Shown here: in pieces, positions 47,638 through 56,500 of the stretch
Layout of the letters: every line of letters starts with the position of its first letter
Numbering within the stretch: the first letter of the stretch is position 1
DNA from: Streptomyces iranensis
Lineage (GTDB): Bacteria; Actinomycetota; Actinomycetes; Streptomycetales; Streptomycetaceae
Length of the DNA stretch: 64,000 nt
NCBI RefSeq assembly: GCF_017874715.1
Contig: NZ_JAGGLR010000024.1
Coordinates: 124,001 to 188,000 of the forward strand
Direction: 5' to 3'
The notes under the pieces: model-generated
Database searches by the model: none
The model's input: the letters and a program-made list of their open reading frames with translations, nothing else
What the model was told of the DNA's origin: nothing
Position numbers and translations under genes: made by a program

Positions 47638-48435
47638 TCATCCGCCGGTGCGGGTGGCAGCGACGGCCAGGGTCGCGTACCGCATGGGGAAACTGCCGCC
47701 GTACGTGTCGACCGCGTCGCCCATGGCGGCCAGAAGTTCCTCGCGTCTGCCGGATGGGAGCCGGGTGTAGGCGCTCAGTGTGGGAAGGACGTCGAGCCAT
47801 TCGTCGCGGGTGTAGGTGCGCTCCCAGTCGAAGCGCAGGAAGTCCGGTTCGGCGAAGCCACCCGCTTCCCGGATGTTGTCGCCCGCTTTGGTGACGCTCC
47901 TGGTACAGGACTCGAATGTCGAGGTGGAATTCTTGAGGAGCGTGGTGTTTTCGGGGAACATGCGCCGGTTGATCTCGAGGAACGCCTGGGCGAGTTCACT
48001 TGGGGTTTCGCTGGCGTTCCAGAAAATGGTGAGCCGGCCACCGGGGCGCAGGGCGGTCGCTGCCTTGGCCGCGCCGGCCAGCGGGTCGATCCAGTGCCAG
48101 GTCCGGCCCGCCACGACGGCGTCGAACAAGCGGCCGGCGGGGTCCCAGGCCTCAAAGGTGGACACCTCGACGTCGAGCCCGCGCGAGCGGGCGTAGGTGG
48201 CCGAGCGCTCGTCGGGTTCGACGCCGAGGACCCGGCAGCCGGTCTCCTGCAAAAGGCGGGCGACGACGCCGGTACCGCAGCCGACGTCGACCGCGGTGGC
48301 CGGAGCGGAGCTGGTGATGGCATCGATCAGGGCCGGGGGAAAGCTCGTACGGGCGCGGTCATAGCGCTCGGCGTCGGCGCCGTAGGACTCGGCCATCGCT
48401 CGGTGCCGGTGGAACATGCCGCTCGAAGTGGACAT
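47638..48435 (-). CDS. SAM-dependent class I methyltransferase
   Basis: A 265-residue methyltransferase with motif I AVDVGCGTGVVARLL, a following acidic strand (VLGVEPDERSATYAR), and motifs II-III around FDAVVAGRTWHWIDPLAGAAKAATALRPGGRLTIFW. The family includes O- and C-methyltransferases of small molecules; substrate cannot be assigned. ATG 48435 is chosen; a GTG six bases upstream is an alternative. Converges on the monooxygenase gene with a 14-base gap. A promoter for it must lie in the 189-base gap to the right. Confidence 0.88.
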   Translation of the reverse strand: MSTSSGMFHRHRAMAESYGADAERYDRARTSFPPALIDAITSSAPATAVDVGCGTGVVARLLQETGCRVLGVEPDERSATYARSRGLDVEVSTFEAWDPAGRLFDAVVAGRTWHWIDPLAGAAKAATALRPGGRLTIFWNASETPSELAQAFLEINRRMFPENTTLLKNSTSTFESCTRSVTKAGDNIREAGGFAEPDFLRFDWERTYTRDEWLDVLPTLSAYTRLPSGRREELLAAMGDAVDTYGGSFPMRYATLAVAATRTGG

Positions 48436-48624
48436 GCGCACACGCTAAGGGCCGCATGCGCGCCGGTCAACGGCGACGATCTCGTTCTGCCCGTCGGTAG
48501 CGTCCGACCAGAACGGCCAGGCGGCGGTTGGGCGTTGACGGCCGCACCCGTGGATACCTCTCGTCTCCTTGCGCAGGGATCCTGGATTCCGCCCTCGTAG
48601 GCGTGCGTGTCGCGGCGACGGGGT

Positions 48625-49401
48625 TCACTTGAGGAAATCGGCCGCCCGCTCGCCCCATGTGCGGAGGTCGGCGCGGGTCTCGGACACGTGCAGGGTCGAG
48701 CCGGGGATCGTGGCGGCGAGCTTCTCCGACAGGGACACCGGGTGGCCCGGGTCGTCGGCCCAGGCGAGGATCAGCGTCGGCTGGGTGATCCGCGCGATGG
48801 TGTCCAGCGGTGGCAGGTCGCTGATGCCCGCCCCGAGCAGGACGGCCGGGAGGAATTCGGCCGTGACGTCCGGGGTGGGCGGAAAGCCCTCCACCTCCGC
48901 GAAAACGGCCGGAACCGGGGCTTTCGCCAGCACCTTGACCAGGGCCTCCACCCCTTTCTGCTGCGCGTAGTCCGCCAGCTGCCGGTACACATCGCTCTGC
49001 GCGGCTCGTGCCTCCCAAGCCGTCGGAGGCGCGGTGAGGACGAGCCGGTCGAAGCGCTCCGGATCGGTCGTCACGGCGTGCAGCAGCGCTCCGGTGCCCA
49101 TCGAGCAGCCGATCGCCGAGACGGGCGCGGCCGGGGAGAAGTGCCGGACGAGCTCGACCATGTCCTCGCCCTGCGACTTCCACGAGTAGTCGGCCGGGTC
49201 GCCGGTCCCTTCGGACTCGCCGTGGCCACGGGCGTCGTAGGAGATGAGGCGGCGGCCCGCGGAGGTCACCACGGAATAGTCGGTCAGGTTCGCCCGCCGT
49301 TCGGAGGCCCGGCTGCCGCACAGCCCATGGGCGGTGAGGACGACCGGGCCGGAGCCCTCGTCGGAATAGGCGAAGCGGATTCCCCGCAGACTTACCGTCA
49401 C
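48625..49401 (-). CDS. Alpha/beta hydrolase
   Basis: A 258-residue alpha/beta hydrolase with HGLCGS near residue 25, YDARGHGESEG, nucleophile elbow AIGCSMGTGAL and an acid in AWADDPGHPVS. The expected C-terminal GHxxxxxxP His motif is not obvious; HVSETRADLRTW is the closest candidate. It is likely an esterase or lactonase. The start is ATG 49401. Upstream lies a 251-base divergent gap with a palindrome, shared with the P450 gene. Confidence 0.88.
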   Translation of the reverse strand: MTVSLRGIRFAYSDEGSGPVVLTAHGLCGSRASERRANLTDYSVVTSAGRRLISYDARGHGESEGTGDPADYSWKSQGEDMVELVRHFSPAAPVSAIGCSMGTGALLHAVTTDPERFDRLVLTAPPTAWEARAAQSDVYRQLADYAQQKGVEALVKVLAKAPVPAVFAEVEGFPPTPDVTAEFLPAVLLGAGISDLPPLDTIARITQPTLILAWADDPGHPVSLSEKLAATIPGSTLHVSETRADLRTWGERAADFLK

Positions 49402-49444
49402 TGTTCTGCCTTTCGAGTGTCGGCCACCCCCGTCGAGGACGATC

Positions 49445-49579
49445 TTAGAGCGCGGTGAGAAAGGCGCGGATGCCGGAGAACCGGAACCGGATCCGGAGGT
49501 TCGGCTGGTCGGCCGCTCGCGCGATCGGGTCGCGGATGAGCCTGCCCGCAGGTCTCCCCAGACGTCGGACTTGCATCAT
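49445..49579 (-). other. Possible small orphan reading frame upstream of the P450 gene
   Basis: An open frame of about 44 codons begins inside the palindrome CTTGCATCATGCAAG (ATG 49579) and ends at TAA 49447, encoding a short basic peptide (QVRRLGRPAGRLIRDP...). It could be the remnant of a regulator that used the palindrome as operator. I have no homology and treat it as doubtful. Confidence 0.2.
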
Positions 49580-49595
49580 GCAAGCAGCGTATACA
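49570..49595. promoter_or_regulatory. Palindromic operator and -10 box upstream of the P450 gene
   Basis: CTTGCATCATGCAAG (49570-49584) is a perfect 15-base palindrome, of the type bound by MarR/TetR-like dimers. TATACA (49590-49595) directly to its right is a good -10 box for the rightward P450 gene, so a bound dimer would cover the -35 zone. No matching regulator gene lies adjacent. Confidence 0.55.
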
Positions 49596-49652
49596 GTGCA
49601 GTTGCGACAGATGTGATCATCATCGGCCAGGTAGCAAGGAGGCTCATCCCCC

Positions 49653-50924
49653 GTGAAGGCCACCCCGCGGAACACCAACCTGCAGCGGCCGATCCCGCCG
49701 GAGATCTTCGAGCGCAACGGCTGCCCCTTCGACCCGCCCGCCGCCATGAAGGCCTTACACGACCGGGGCCCGGTGACCCGGATCGACCTGCTCAACGGTG
49801 CCCACGCCTGGATCGTCTCCGGCTACGAAGAAGTGCGCGCCGTACTCGGCGACGCCCGCTTCAGCTCCGACCGCCTCCGCTACCCGAGCACATTGAGCAT
49901 GTCACCCGAGGAAGTGGCCGACCGCCAGGCCCAGCCGGGCGGGCAGTGTCCCGCCGCCCCGCAGGAGCGCAAGGACGGCATGTTCATCTTCATGGACGCG
50001 CCCCAGCACCCGCGGCTGCGGCGGCTGTTGTCCGGCCAGTTCACCGTCAAGCGCATGAAACACCTGGAAGACCACGTCCGCGAACTCGCCGTGCAGCTCA
50101 TCGACGTGATGCGGGCCGACGGCACGCAGGCCGACCTGGTCAAGGACTTCGCGCTGCCGCTGCCGTCACTGGTGATCTGTGAACTGCTCGGCGTCGACTA
50201 CGCCGACCGTACCGAGTTCCACCACCGCACCGCGATCGCCCTGGACCTGTCACGCCCCAGCGAGGAACGCCGGCAGGCCAGCGGCGAGCTGCGCCAGTTC
50301 ATGGCCAGACTGGTGGGCGCCAAACGCAGGCACCCGGGCGACGACATCATCTCCGGACTGATCCACGACGACTACGACCCGCCGCTGACCGACCGGCAGC
50401 TGGTGGACATCGCCACCACCCTGCTCAGCGCCGGCCACGAGACCACCGCCAACATGCTCGCCCTGAGCGCCTTCGCCCTGCTGGAAAACCCCGACCAACT
50501 TGCCCGCGTATGCGACGACCCGACCGTGCTGGACAACGGCGTCGAAGAACTACTGCGCTACCTGTCGGTCTTCCACAATGGCCCGACACGGTTCGCCACC
50601 GAGGACCTGACCGTCGGCGACGTCACCATCCCGGCCGGCGACACCGTCGTCATGGCCGTACCGGTGGCCAACCGCAACGAGCAGCGCTGGCCCGAGCCCG
50701 ATCGTCTCGACCTCACCCGCCCCCGAACGTCCCACCTCGCCTTCGGCCACGGCGCCCACCTGTGCCTGGGCCAGCAACTCGCCCGGGTCGAGCTGCGCAC
50801 GGGCCTTGCGGAGCTGATCACCCGCCTGCCAGGGCTCCGGCTCACCACCCCGGCGGGCGAGATCCCACTGCGCGAGCAAATGGTCGTCTACGGCGTTCAC
50901 TCGCTGCCCGTCGCCTGGAACTGA
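49653..50924 (+). CDS. Cytochrome P450
   Basis: A 423-residue soluble bacterial P450 (CYP105/107-like by appearance). It has the I-helix oxygen-activation motif LLSAGHETTANM (residues 258-267), the K-helix ExxR in EELLRYL (Glu299-Arg302) and the heme-ligand loop FGHGAHLCLGQQLAR with Cys371. It would hydroxylate a small molecule with electrons from ferredoxin; no ferredoxin gene is adjacent. The GTG start at 49653 follows AAGGAGG. It may tailor the polyketide encoded downstream, or belong to the nearby monooxygenase/methyltransferase group. Confidence 0.95.
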   Translation: MKATPRNTNLQRPIPPEIFERNGCPFDPPAAMKALHDRGPVTRIDLLNGAHAWIVSGYEEVRAVLGDARFSSDRLRYPSTLSMSPEEVADRQAQPGGQCPAAPQERKDGMFIFMDAPQHPRLRRLLSGQFTVKRMKHLEDHVRELAVQLIDVMRADGTQADLVKDFALPLPSLVICELLGVDYADRTEFHHRTAIALDLSRPSEERRQASGELRQFMARLVGAKRRHPGDDIISGLIHDDYDPPLTDRQLVDIATTLLSAGHETTANMLALSAFALLENPDQLARVCDDPTVLDNGVEELLRYLSVFHNGPTRFATEDLTVGDVTIPAGDTVVMAVPVANRNEQRWPEPDRLDLTRPRTSHLAFGHGAHLCLGQQLARVELRTGLAELITRLPGLRLTTPAGEIPLREQMVVYGVHSLPVAWN

Positions 50925-50930
50925 CGGATG

Positions 50931-52334
50931 TCAACGCTCGGTCGAGGTTCGGTCGGTGAGTTCGCGGATTGATCCGAGCGTCTCGATGCGCTGCACCAGG
51001 CCGATGATTTCGTCGGTGCGGTCGGCGCCGAGGACGGGGCTGACGAGGCCGACGAACTTGGCTTTCAGCGTCTCCCACTGGCGGGGCAGCTCGTTGTCGG
51101 GCTTGACGGCCAGCGCGTTGACGCGCGCCTTCAGCTCCTCGCCGTCTCCGAGTCGTACCCGGACCTCGGTCGGCATGGTGATGTTGCGGACATGCGGGAC
51201 CGGTGTGACCCGGACGCGACCGCGGAGGGCGACCATGGTGGGGTCCTGGATCCTCTCTTCGGTCAACGCGGAGGGTCCCGTCGCGCTTCCCGCGAGGGCC
51301 AGCGCCGCGGCGTAGCGGATGCTGAACATCCCTTCGACGCTGGTCCGGGGTTCCGCGATGTCGCACACCTCCAGGTGCTGGGCGGAGACGAACACCTCGG
51401 CTTCGTCGACATCGTCGGCGGAGAACGCGTGCTGCTCCCTCAGGAGTTGGAAGCCGTCGATCGCGGAGTGGGTGGCGCCGCACAGCGCGTGCGGCTTGAA
51501 CACGAGCCACTCGACGGCCAGCCGCCGGCGCAGCGACGTTCCCGGGCCCGTCGGGTCGAAGTCGGCGGGCCCGTTGTTGTGCGTGGCGGCGAATCCCTGC
51601 GGCGCCTCAAGAATGGTGGTGTCCCCGGTGTAGCCCGCCTCCGCCAGCCGGGCCGACAGGATTCCGACCGCTGCCGCGTTCCCGACGTTCAGGTGCTTCG
51701 ACATGGTCCCGAAGCTCGCCCGCAGGCCCGACGCCTGGGTTCCGGCGATCCCCAGCGCGTGCCGCAGCCGCGGCGGATCCAGCTCGAGAAGGCGGCCCGC
51801 GCCCATCGCCGCGCCGAATGCGCCGAAGGTGCTGCTGCCGTGGTAACCGCGGTCGTACGAGGCGCTGCCGCACGCGGCGGCGACCATCTTTCTGGCCTCA
51901 TAGCCGAAGAGCATCCCCTGGATGGTCGTCGGTCCGTCCTTGTCCAACTCCTCGGCCAGGGCGAACACCGCGGGAAGGACGACGGCCGACGGGTGGCCGC
52001 CGATGCTCATGTCGTCGTAGTCCAGCGCGTGGGCGGCGATGCCGCCCGCCAGCGCGGCCTGACGCGCGGTCAGCCGGTGCGGAGTGCCGATCACCTGGGC
52101 CGTGGGGCTGCCGCCCTCGGCCGTCAGAAGCTGTTGGATCGCGCGGGCCGACGGCTCCTGTGCCCCGGCGATGCTGACCCCGAGCCAGTCGAGCACGGCA
52201 TGCCGCGCTCGCTCGATCACCCGCTCGGTCAGCTCCCGAGATGAGATCTTGCCGACCTCGGACACCAGGTGCTCGGTGTAACCGGTCTCGGCCTCCGAGG
52301 GGGCGGCGGCTGTGGTCACTTTCCGGCCGGTCAT
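50931..52334 (-). CDS. MmgE/PrpD-family protein (2-methylcitrate dehydratase-like)
   Basis: A 467-residue protein of the MmgE/PrpD fold, which includes 2-methylcitrate dehydratase, cis-aconitate decarboxylase and related lyases. It has the all-helical N-terminal domain with HALDYDDMSIGGHPSAVVLPAVFALAEEL (conserved His/Asp), the GYEARKMVAAAC helix, GSSTFGAFGAAMGAGRLLEL, KPHALCGATHSAIDG, and a smaller lid domain at the end. It starts at ATG 52334; an in-frame GTG nine bases upstream is possible. It is transcribed away from the free ACP and PKS genes; whether it supplies a precursor is only a guess. Confidence 0.9.
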   Translation of the reverse strand: MTGRKVTTAAAPSEAETGYTEHLVSEVGKISSRELTERVIERARHAVLDWLGVSIAGAQEPSARAIQQLLTAEGGSPTAQVIGTPHRLTARQAALAGGIAAHALDYDDMSIGGHPSAVVLPAVFALAEELDKDGPTTIQGMLFGYEARKMVAAACGSASYDRGYHGSSTFGAFGAAMGAGRLLELDPPRLRHALGIAGTQASGLRASFGTMSKHLNVGNAAAVGILSARLAEAGYTGDTTILEAPQGFAATHNNGPADFDPTGPGTSLRRRLAVEWLVFKPHALCGATHSAIDGFQLLREQHAFSADDVDEAEVFVSAQHLEVCDIAEPRTSVEGMFSIRYAAALALAGSATGPSALTEERIQDPTMVALRGRVRVTPVPHVRNITMPTEVRVRLGDGEELKARVNALAVKPDNELPRQWETLKAKFVGLVSPVLGADRTDEIIGLVQRIETLGSIRELTDRTSTER

Positions 52335-52577
52335 CGCTTCCACTCTCTGTCGCTCCGCTCTGCCCGGTGGGCTTGTCTCACGTCGGCCACTCGACGTGGT
52401 GGAGATACCAACAATTCATGTACGGCCAATCGTATTTGAGTATGTGATAGGTTCGTGCCCCCCGGTCGGCGATGTGCTCCGCGCGGCTCAACGCGAAGCC
52501 GCGTTATGGAACTCGGGAGTGCCGCGCATCCACGACGTACCGATCGGCAAGCGTCTGCGTAAACCGAAGGGGACGGA

Positions 52578-52865
52578 ATGGAAGCGCGTACCGCTACCCT
52601 CACCGAAATCCGCGACTGGTTGACGGATTTTCTTGCGGCGAAGCTGGAGAGGTCGCCCGAGGAGATGGACAGCACCGAGAACCTCATGCATTCCGGAGTG
52701 GACTCGCTGACGATGGTCGCGCTCGGTCTGAGCATCGAGGAGACCTTCGGGTTCGAGATCGAGCCGGATTTCTTCAGTCGTTTTTCCACCATCGACGAGG
52801 TGGCCAAGGCGGCGCACGACCGGGTGCACTCTCCCGCTCAGGAGCCGGGCGGTGACGCCGTGTGA
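52578..52865 (+). CDS. Freestanding acyl carrier protein
   Basis: A 95-residue carrier protein with phosphopantetheine site Ser43 in the canonical motif GVDSLTMVALG. Helix 1 is IRDWLTDFLAAKLERSPEEM, and the C-terminal helix FSTIDEVAKAAHDRVH is typical. The ATG is preceded by AAGGGGACGG. It stands alone between the PrpD gene and the giant synthase, and could carry an unusual extender or starter for it. Unlike the synthase's own carrier domains, it keeps Asp in the DSL motif. Confidence 0.93.
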   Translation: MEARTATLTEIRDWLTDFLAAKLERSPEEMDSTENLMHSGVDSLTMVALGLSIEETFGFEIEPDFFSRFSTIDEVAKAAHDRVHSPAQEPGGDAV

Positions 52866-53507
52866 GCGTCGGCCGCCGCTGAGGTGGCGGGCGACCCTGT
52901 CGGGGCACGTCACGATGGTCCATCGACCGTCGTGACGTGCCCTGACGGGCCTCCCGGTATGTCCTGGTCGCGCGATTATGCGTCACCCTGAGTCCGTAGA
53001 TCGTCTCTGTTGGGTGGACCACATTGATTGTCGATCAACCGGTCGATATGGTGCGTTCATGGTTCAGTTGAGTGAAGATTTTGGATGGTTGCCGAGTCGC
53101 GCCGTCCACTCCGGTGAATCGGACACGCACCGCTGCCGCCGACCGCGGTGACACAGCGTCATCGTGCCGACCCCCCTGACCCAGCACCGAACCCCCCTGA
53201 ATCAGCACGATCCAGCCGCGTCGGAGTACGCGGGATCTATGCTGGAGCGACCGGGTGTCGGGGTACAGCCGAGGCTGCTCGACCCCGGACAGATTGTCCG
53301 CGCCAACGCCCGCAGCAGATCGGCAGATACATTCTCGGACCCTGATTTCGAGCGCCGAATTCCACCGCGGCATGCTCAGATCCCCGGCTCGTAGCGACGT
53401 TCTGGGTGAACTGTTCGATGCCGACCGCAGGTTCGATGCCGACCATGGGTACGGCCATCGTTTCGGCAGTCCCGCCAACGCTCTGACACACAGGACAAGG
53501 TCGCATT
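52866..53507. other. 642-base leader and regulatory region before the polyketide synthase
   Basis: No gene is credible here. From left to right: a strong terminator hairpin (52903-52942); a promoter-like pair TTGATT (53024-53029) and TATGGT (53047-53052) with 17-base spacing and an inverted repeat TTGAT-TGTCG-ATCAA (53024-53038); two 21-base-spaced copies of CCCCCCTGA..CAGCAC (53171, 53192); and two exact copies of GTTCGATGCCGACC (53413-53426, 53431-53444). If the promoter is used, the message has a leader of about 450 bases. Confidence 0.6.
52903..52942 (+). terminator. Terminator hairpin after the free ACP gene
   Basis: GGGCACGTCACGA (52903-52915) and TCGTGACGTGCCC (52930-52942) are perfect 13-base arms around a 14-base loop, 37 bases after the ACP stop. 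There is no T run, as is usual in Streptomyces. It should separate ACP transcription from the synthase. Confidence 0.8.
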
Positions 53508-56500
53508 ATGCCTTCCGAGTACCATGGCCGTCATGACAACGTTGTAGCGGTGGTGGGCGTCGCCTGTCGGCTGCCCGGCGCGGACAACCCGACGGCATTC
53601 TGGGAACTTTTGCGGCACGGCGTCGAGGCGGTCGGAGCAGCCTCCGGCGATCGTCTTCCCGCCGATCCGACGGCACCGGCGCAGGGCGGCTTCCTCGGCC
53701 GGATCGACGAGTTCGACGCCGGCTTCTTCGGGGTCCCGCCGGCCGAGGCCCACGCCATGGATCCTCAGCAGCGCCTCGTCCTGGAGTTGGCCTGGGAGGC
53801 GCTTGAAGAGGCCGGTATCGTCCCGGCCTCTCTGCACGGCACCACGACGGGCGTCTACCTCGGTGTGATGGGTGACGACTACGCCCGGCTGACCTTGGGC
53901 GACCCGGACGGCCCGAGCGCGTACAGCGCCACCGGCGTCTACCGCAGCATCATCGCCAACCGGGTCTCGCACTTCCTCGGCGTGCACGGCCCCAGCCTGA
54001 CCGTCGACGCCGGACAGTCCTCGTCGCTGGTCGCCGTCCACTTGGCCGTCGAGAGCCTACGGCGCGGCGAGTGCGACACGGCGCTCGTCGGCGGCGTCAG
54101 CCTCATCGCCGACCCGGACAGCGGCCGACTCACCGCCCGGATGGGCGCGATGTCACCCGACGGCCGCTGTTACGCCTTCGACGAGCGGGCCAACGGATTC
54201 GTCCGAGGCGAGGGTGCCGGTCTGGTCGTCCTCAAACGGCTGAGCGCGGCGATAGCCGACGGCGACCGGGTGCTCTGCGTCATCCGGGGCAGCGCCATCA
54301 ACAACGACGGCGACGGTGAGCGCCTGACCGACCCGAGCGCGGCGGCCCAAGAGGCGCTGCTGACCAGCGCTTACCAGCGGGCCGGGGTGACGGTCGGCGA
54401 CGTCCAGTACGTGGAGGCGCACGGCACCGGCACCCGGGTCGGCGATCCGGTCGAGGCGGTCGCGCTCGGTGCCGCACTGACCCGGCAGCGGCCGGCGGAC
54501 GCCCCGCTGCGGATAGGCTCGGTGAAGACGAACATCGGCCACCTCGAGGGCGCGGCCGGCATCGCCGGACTGATCAAGACAGTGCTCTGCATCGCCCACC
54601 GGGAACTGGTGCCCAGCCTCAACTTCGAGCGGCCGAACCCGGCGATCGCGTTGGACGAGCTCGGTCTGGGGGTCCAGCGGGAGACCTCCCCCTGGCCCCG
54701 CCCGCAGGACGAGCTGATCGCGGGGGTCAGCTCATTCGGCATCGGTGGCACGAACTGCCACGTCGTCCTGGGCGAGTGGACCGCGCTGGCGCCGACCGCG
54801 TCGGCGCCGGCCGCGTCGGACCGTCCCGAGCTCGGTGTCCTTCCGCTGGTCGTCTCCGGAGCAACCGACGCGGCCCTGTCCGCCCAGGCCGCGCGCCTCG
54901 CCACGCACCTCGATCGGCCGGAGCCGCCCGCAGCGGACCTGCCGGAGCTGGCGCACGCGCTGGCCACCACGCGCACCGCGTTCGCGCACCGCGCCGTCGT
55001 GATCGCCCCCGACCGCCAGGGATTAGTCACCGGTTTGACCGCCATCGCGGACAACCGCGCTCGCCGCGGCGTCGTCCGTGGCACGGCCGGCGCCGCCGGC
55101 ACCGCGTTCCTCTTCTCCGGGCAGGGCAGCCAGCACGTTCGGATGGGCCTCGAACTCGCCGCCGCGCATGAGGCGTACGCCCGCGCCTTCGCCGAGGTCG
55201 AGAGGGTCATGGATCCCCACCTCGACCACTCCCTGGCCGAGATCCTGCACGACCCCGACCTGGTCAACGAGACCGCCTACAGCCAGCCCGCCCTCTTCGC
55301 CGTCGAGGTCGCGCTGTTCCGCCTCTACGAGAGCTGGGGCATCGCCCCGGACCTGCTGGGCGGGCACTCCATCGGTGAGCTCGCGGCCGCGCACGTGGCC
55401 GGCATTCTGAGCCTGGACGACGCCTGCACGCTGGTTGCCGAGCGCGGCCGGCTCATGCAGGGCCTCCCGGACGGCGCCATGCTGTCGCTGCGCGGCGAGG
55501 AGCATGAAGTACGCACGTTCCTCGAGTCGGCGGCGACGGACGTCTCGATCGCCGCCCTCAACGGTCCGGTCAGCACCACCCTCGCCGGAAGCCGCGACCA
55601 GCTCACCGACCTGGCCGAGCGCTGGCGCGCCGACGGTGGCAGATACCAGTGGCTGGAGGTGAACCGGGCCTTCCACTCTTCGCACACCGACCGGATTCTC
55701 GACGAGTTCCGTGAGGTCGCGGAGCGTCTCACCTACGCCCGGCCGCGCATTCCGGTCGTGTCCAACGTAACCGGGCGCGTCGTCACCGGTGACGAGATGA
55801 GCTCGGCCGACTACTGGGTCCGGCACATCCGGCAGACCGTACGGTTCCTCGACGGCATCCGGGCCCTCGACGAGGCCGGCGTCACCACGTTCGTCGAGCT
55901 CGGCCCGGACACGGTGCTGTCCGCGATGGGCCGGACCTGTCTGCCCGGCCGTGACGCCGTGTTCGTCAGTGTGCTTCAGGCCCGGCAGCCGGAGACGCGG
56001 TCCGTGATCGCCGCTCTGGCCGAAATGCACGTCCGAGGCGTACGGATTGACTGGAACGCCGTGTTCGGCGCGTCCCCGGCTGCCCACGTGCCCCTGCCGA
56101 CGTACGCGTTCCAGCGCTCCCGCTACTGGCTCGGCTCAGCGGCCGAGCCGGAGCCGGACGCGACCAGTTCCGCCCTCGACCGGCGGATGGCCGGGCTGGC
56201 ACCGACCGAACGTACGCTGGTCATGCTCGACTTGGTGCGTGAGCACGCTGCCGCCGTGCTCGGCCACGACGATCCGGGTGCGGTCGCCCCGACGCTCGCC
56301 TTCCACGACCTGGGTTTCACCTCGTTCACCGGTGTCGATCTGGGTACCCGCCTGGCCCGAGCGGCCGGAGTGGCGCTGTCGCCGACCGCGGTCTTCGATT
56401 TCCCGACGCCGCAGGCGCTGGCCGAGCATCTGGTGCGGCTGGGGTCGGGTATGAATAGGACGGCCGGTGAGGTGGTTCGGCCGCGGTCGGTGGGTGAGCC

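Noticed and set aside
52335..52577. A clear promoter for the free ACP gene
   Set aside because: A TAGGTT-like box at 52448 has no good -35 partner at proper spacing, so I did not list it.
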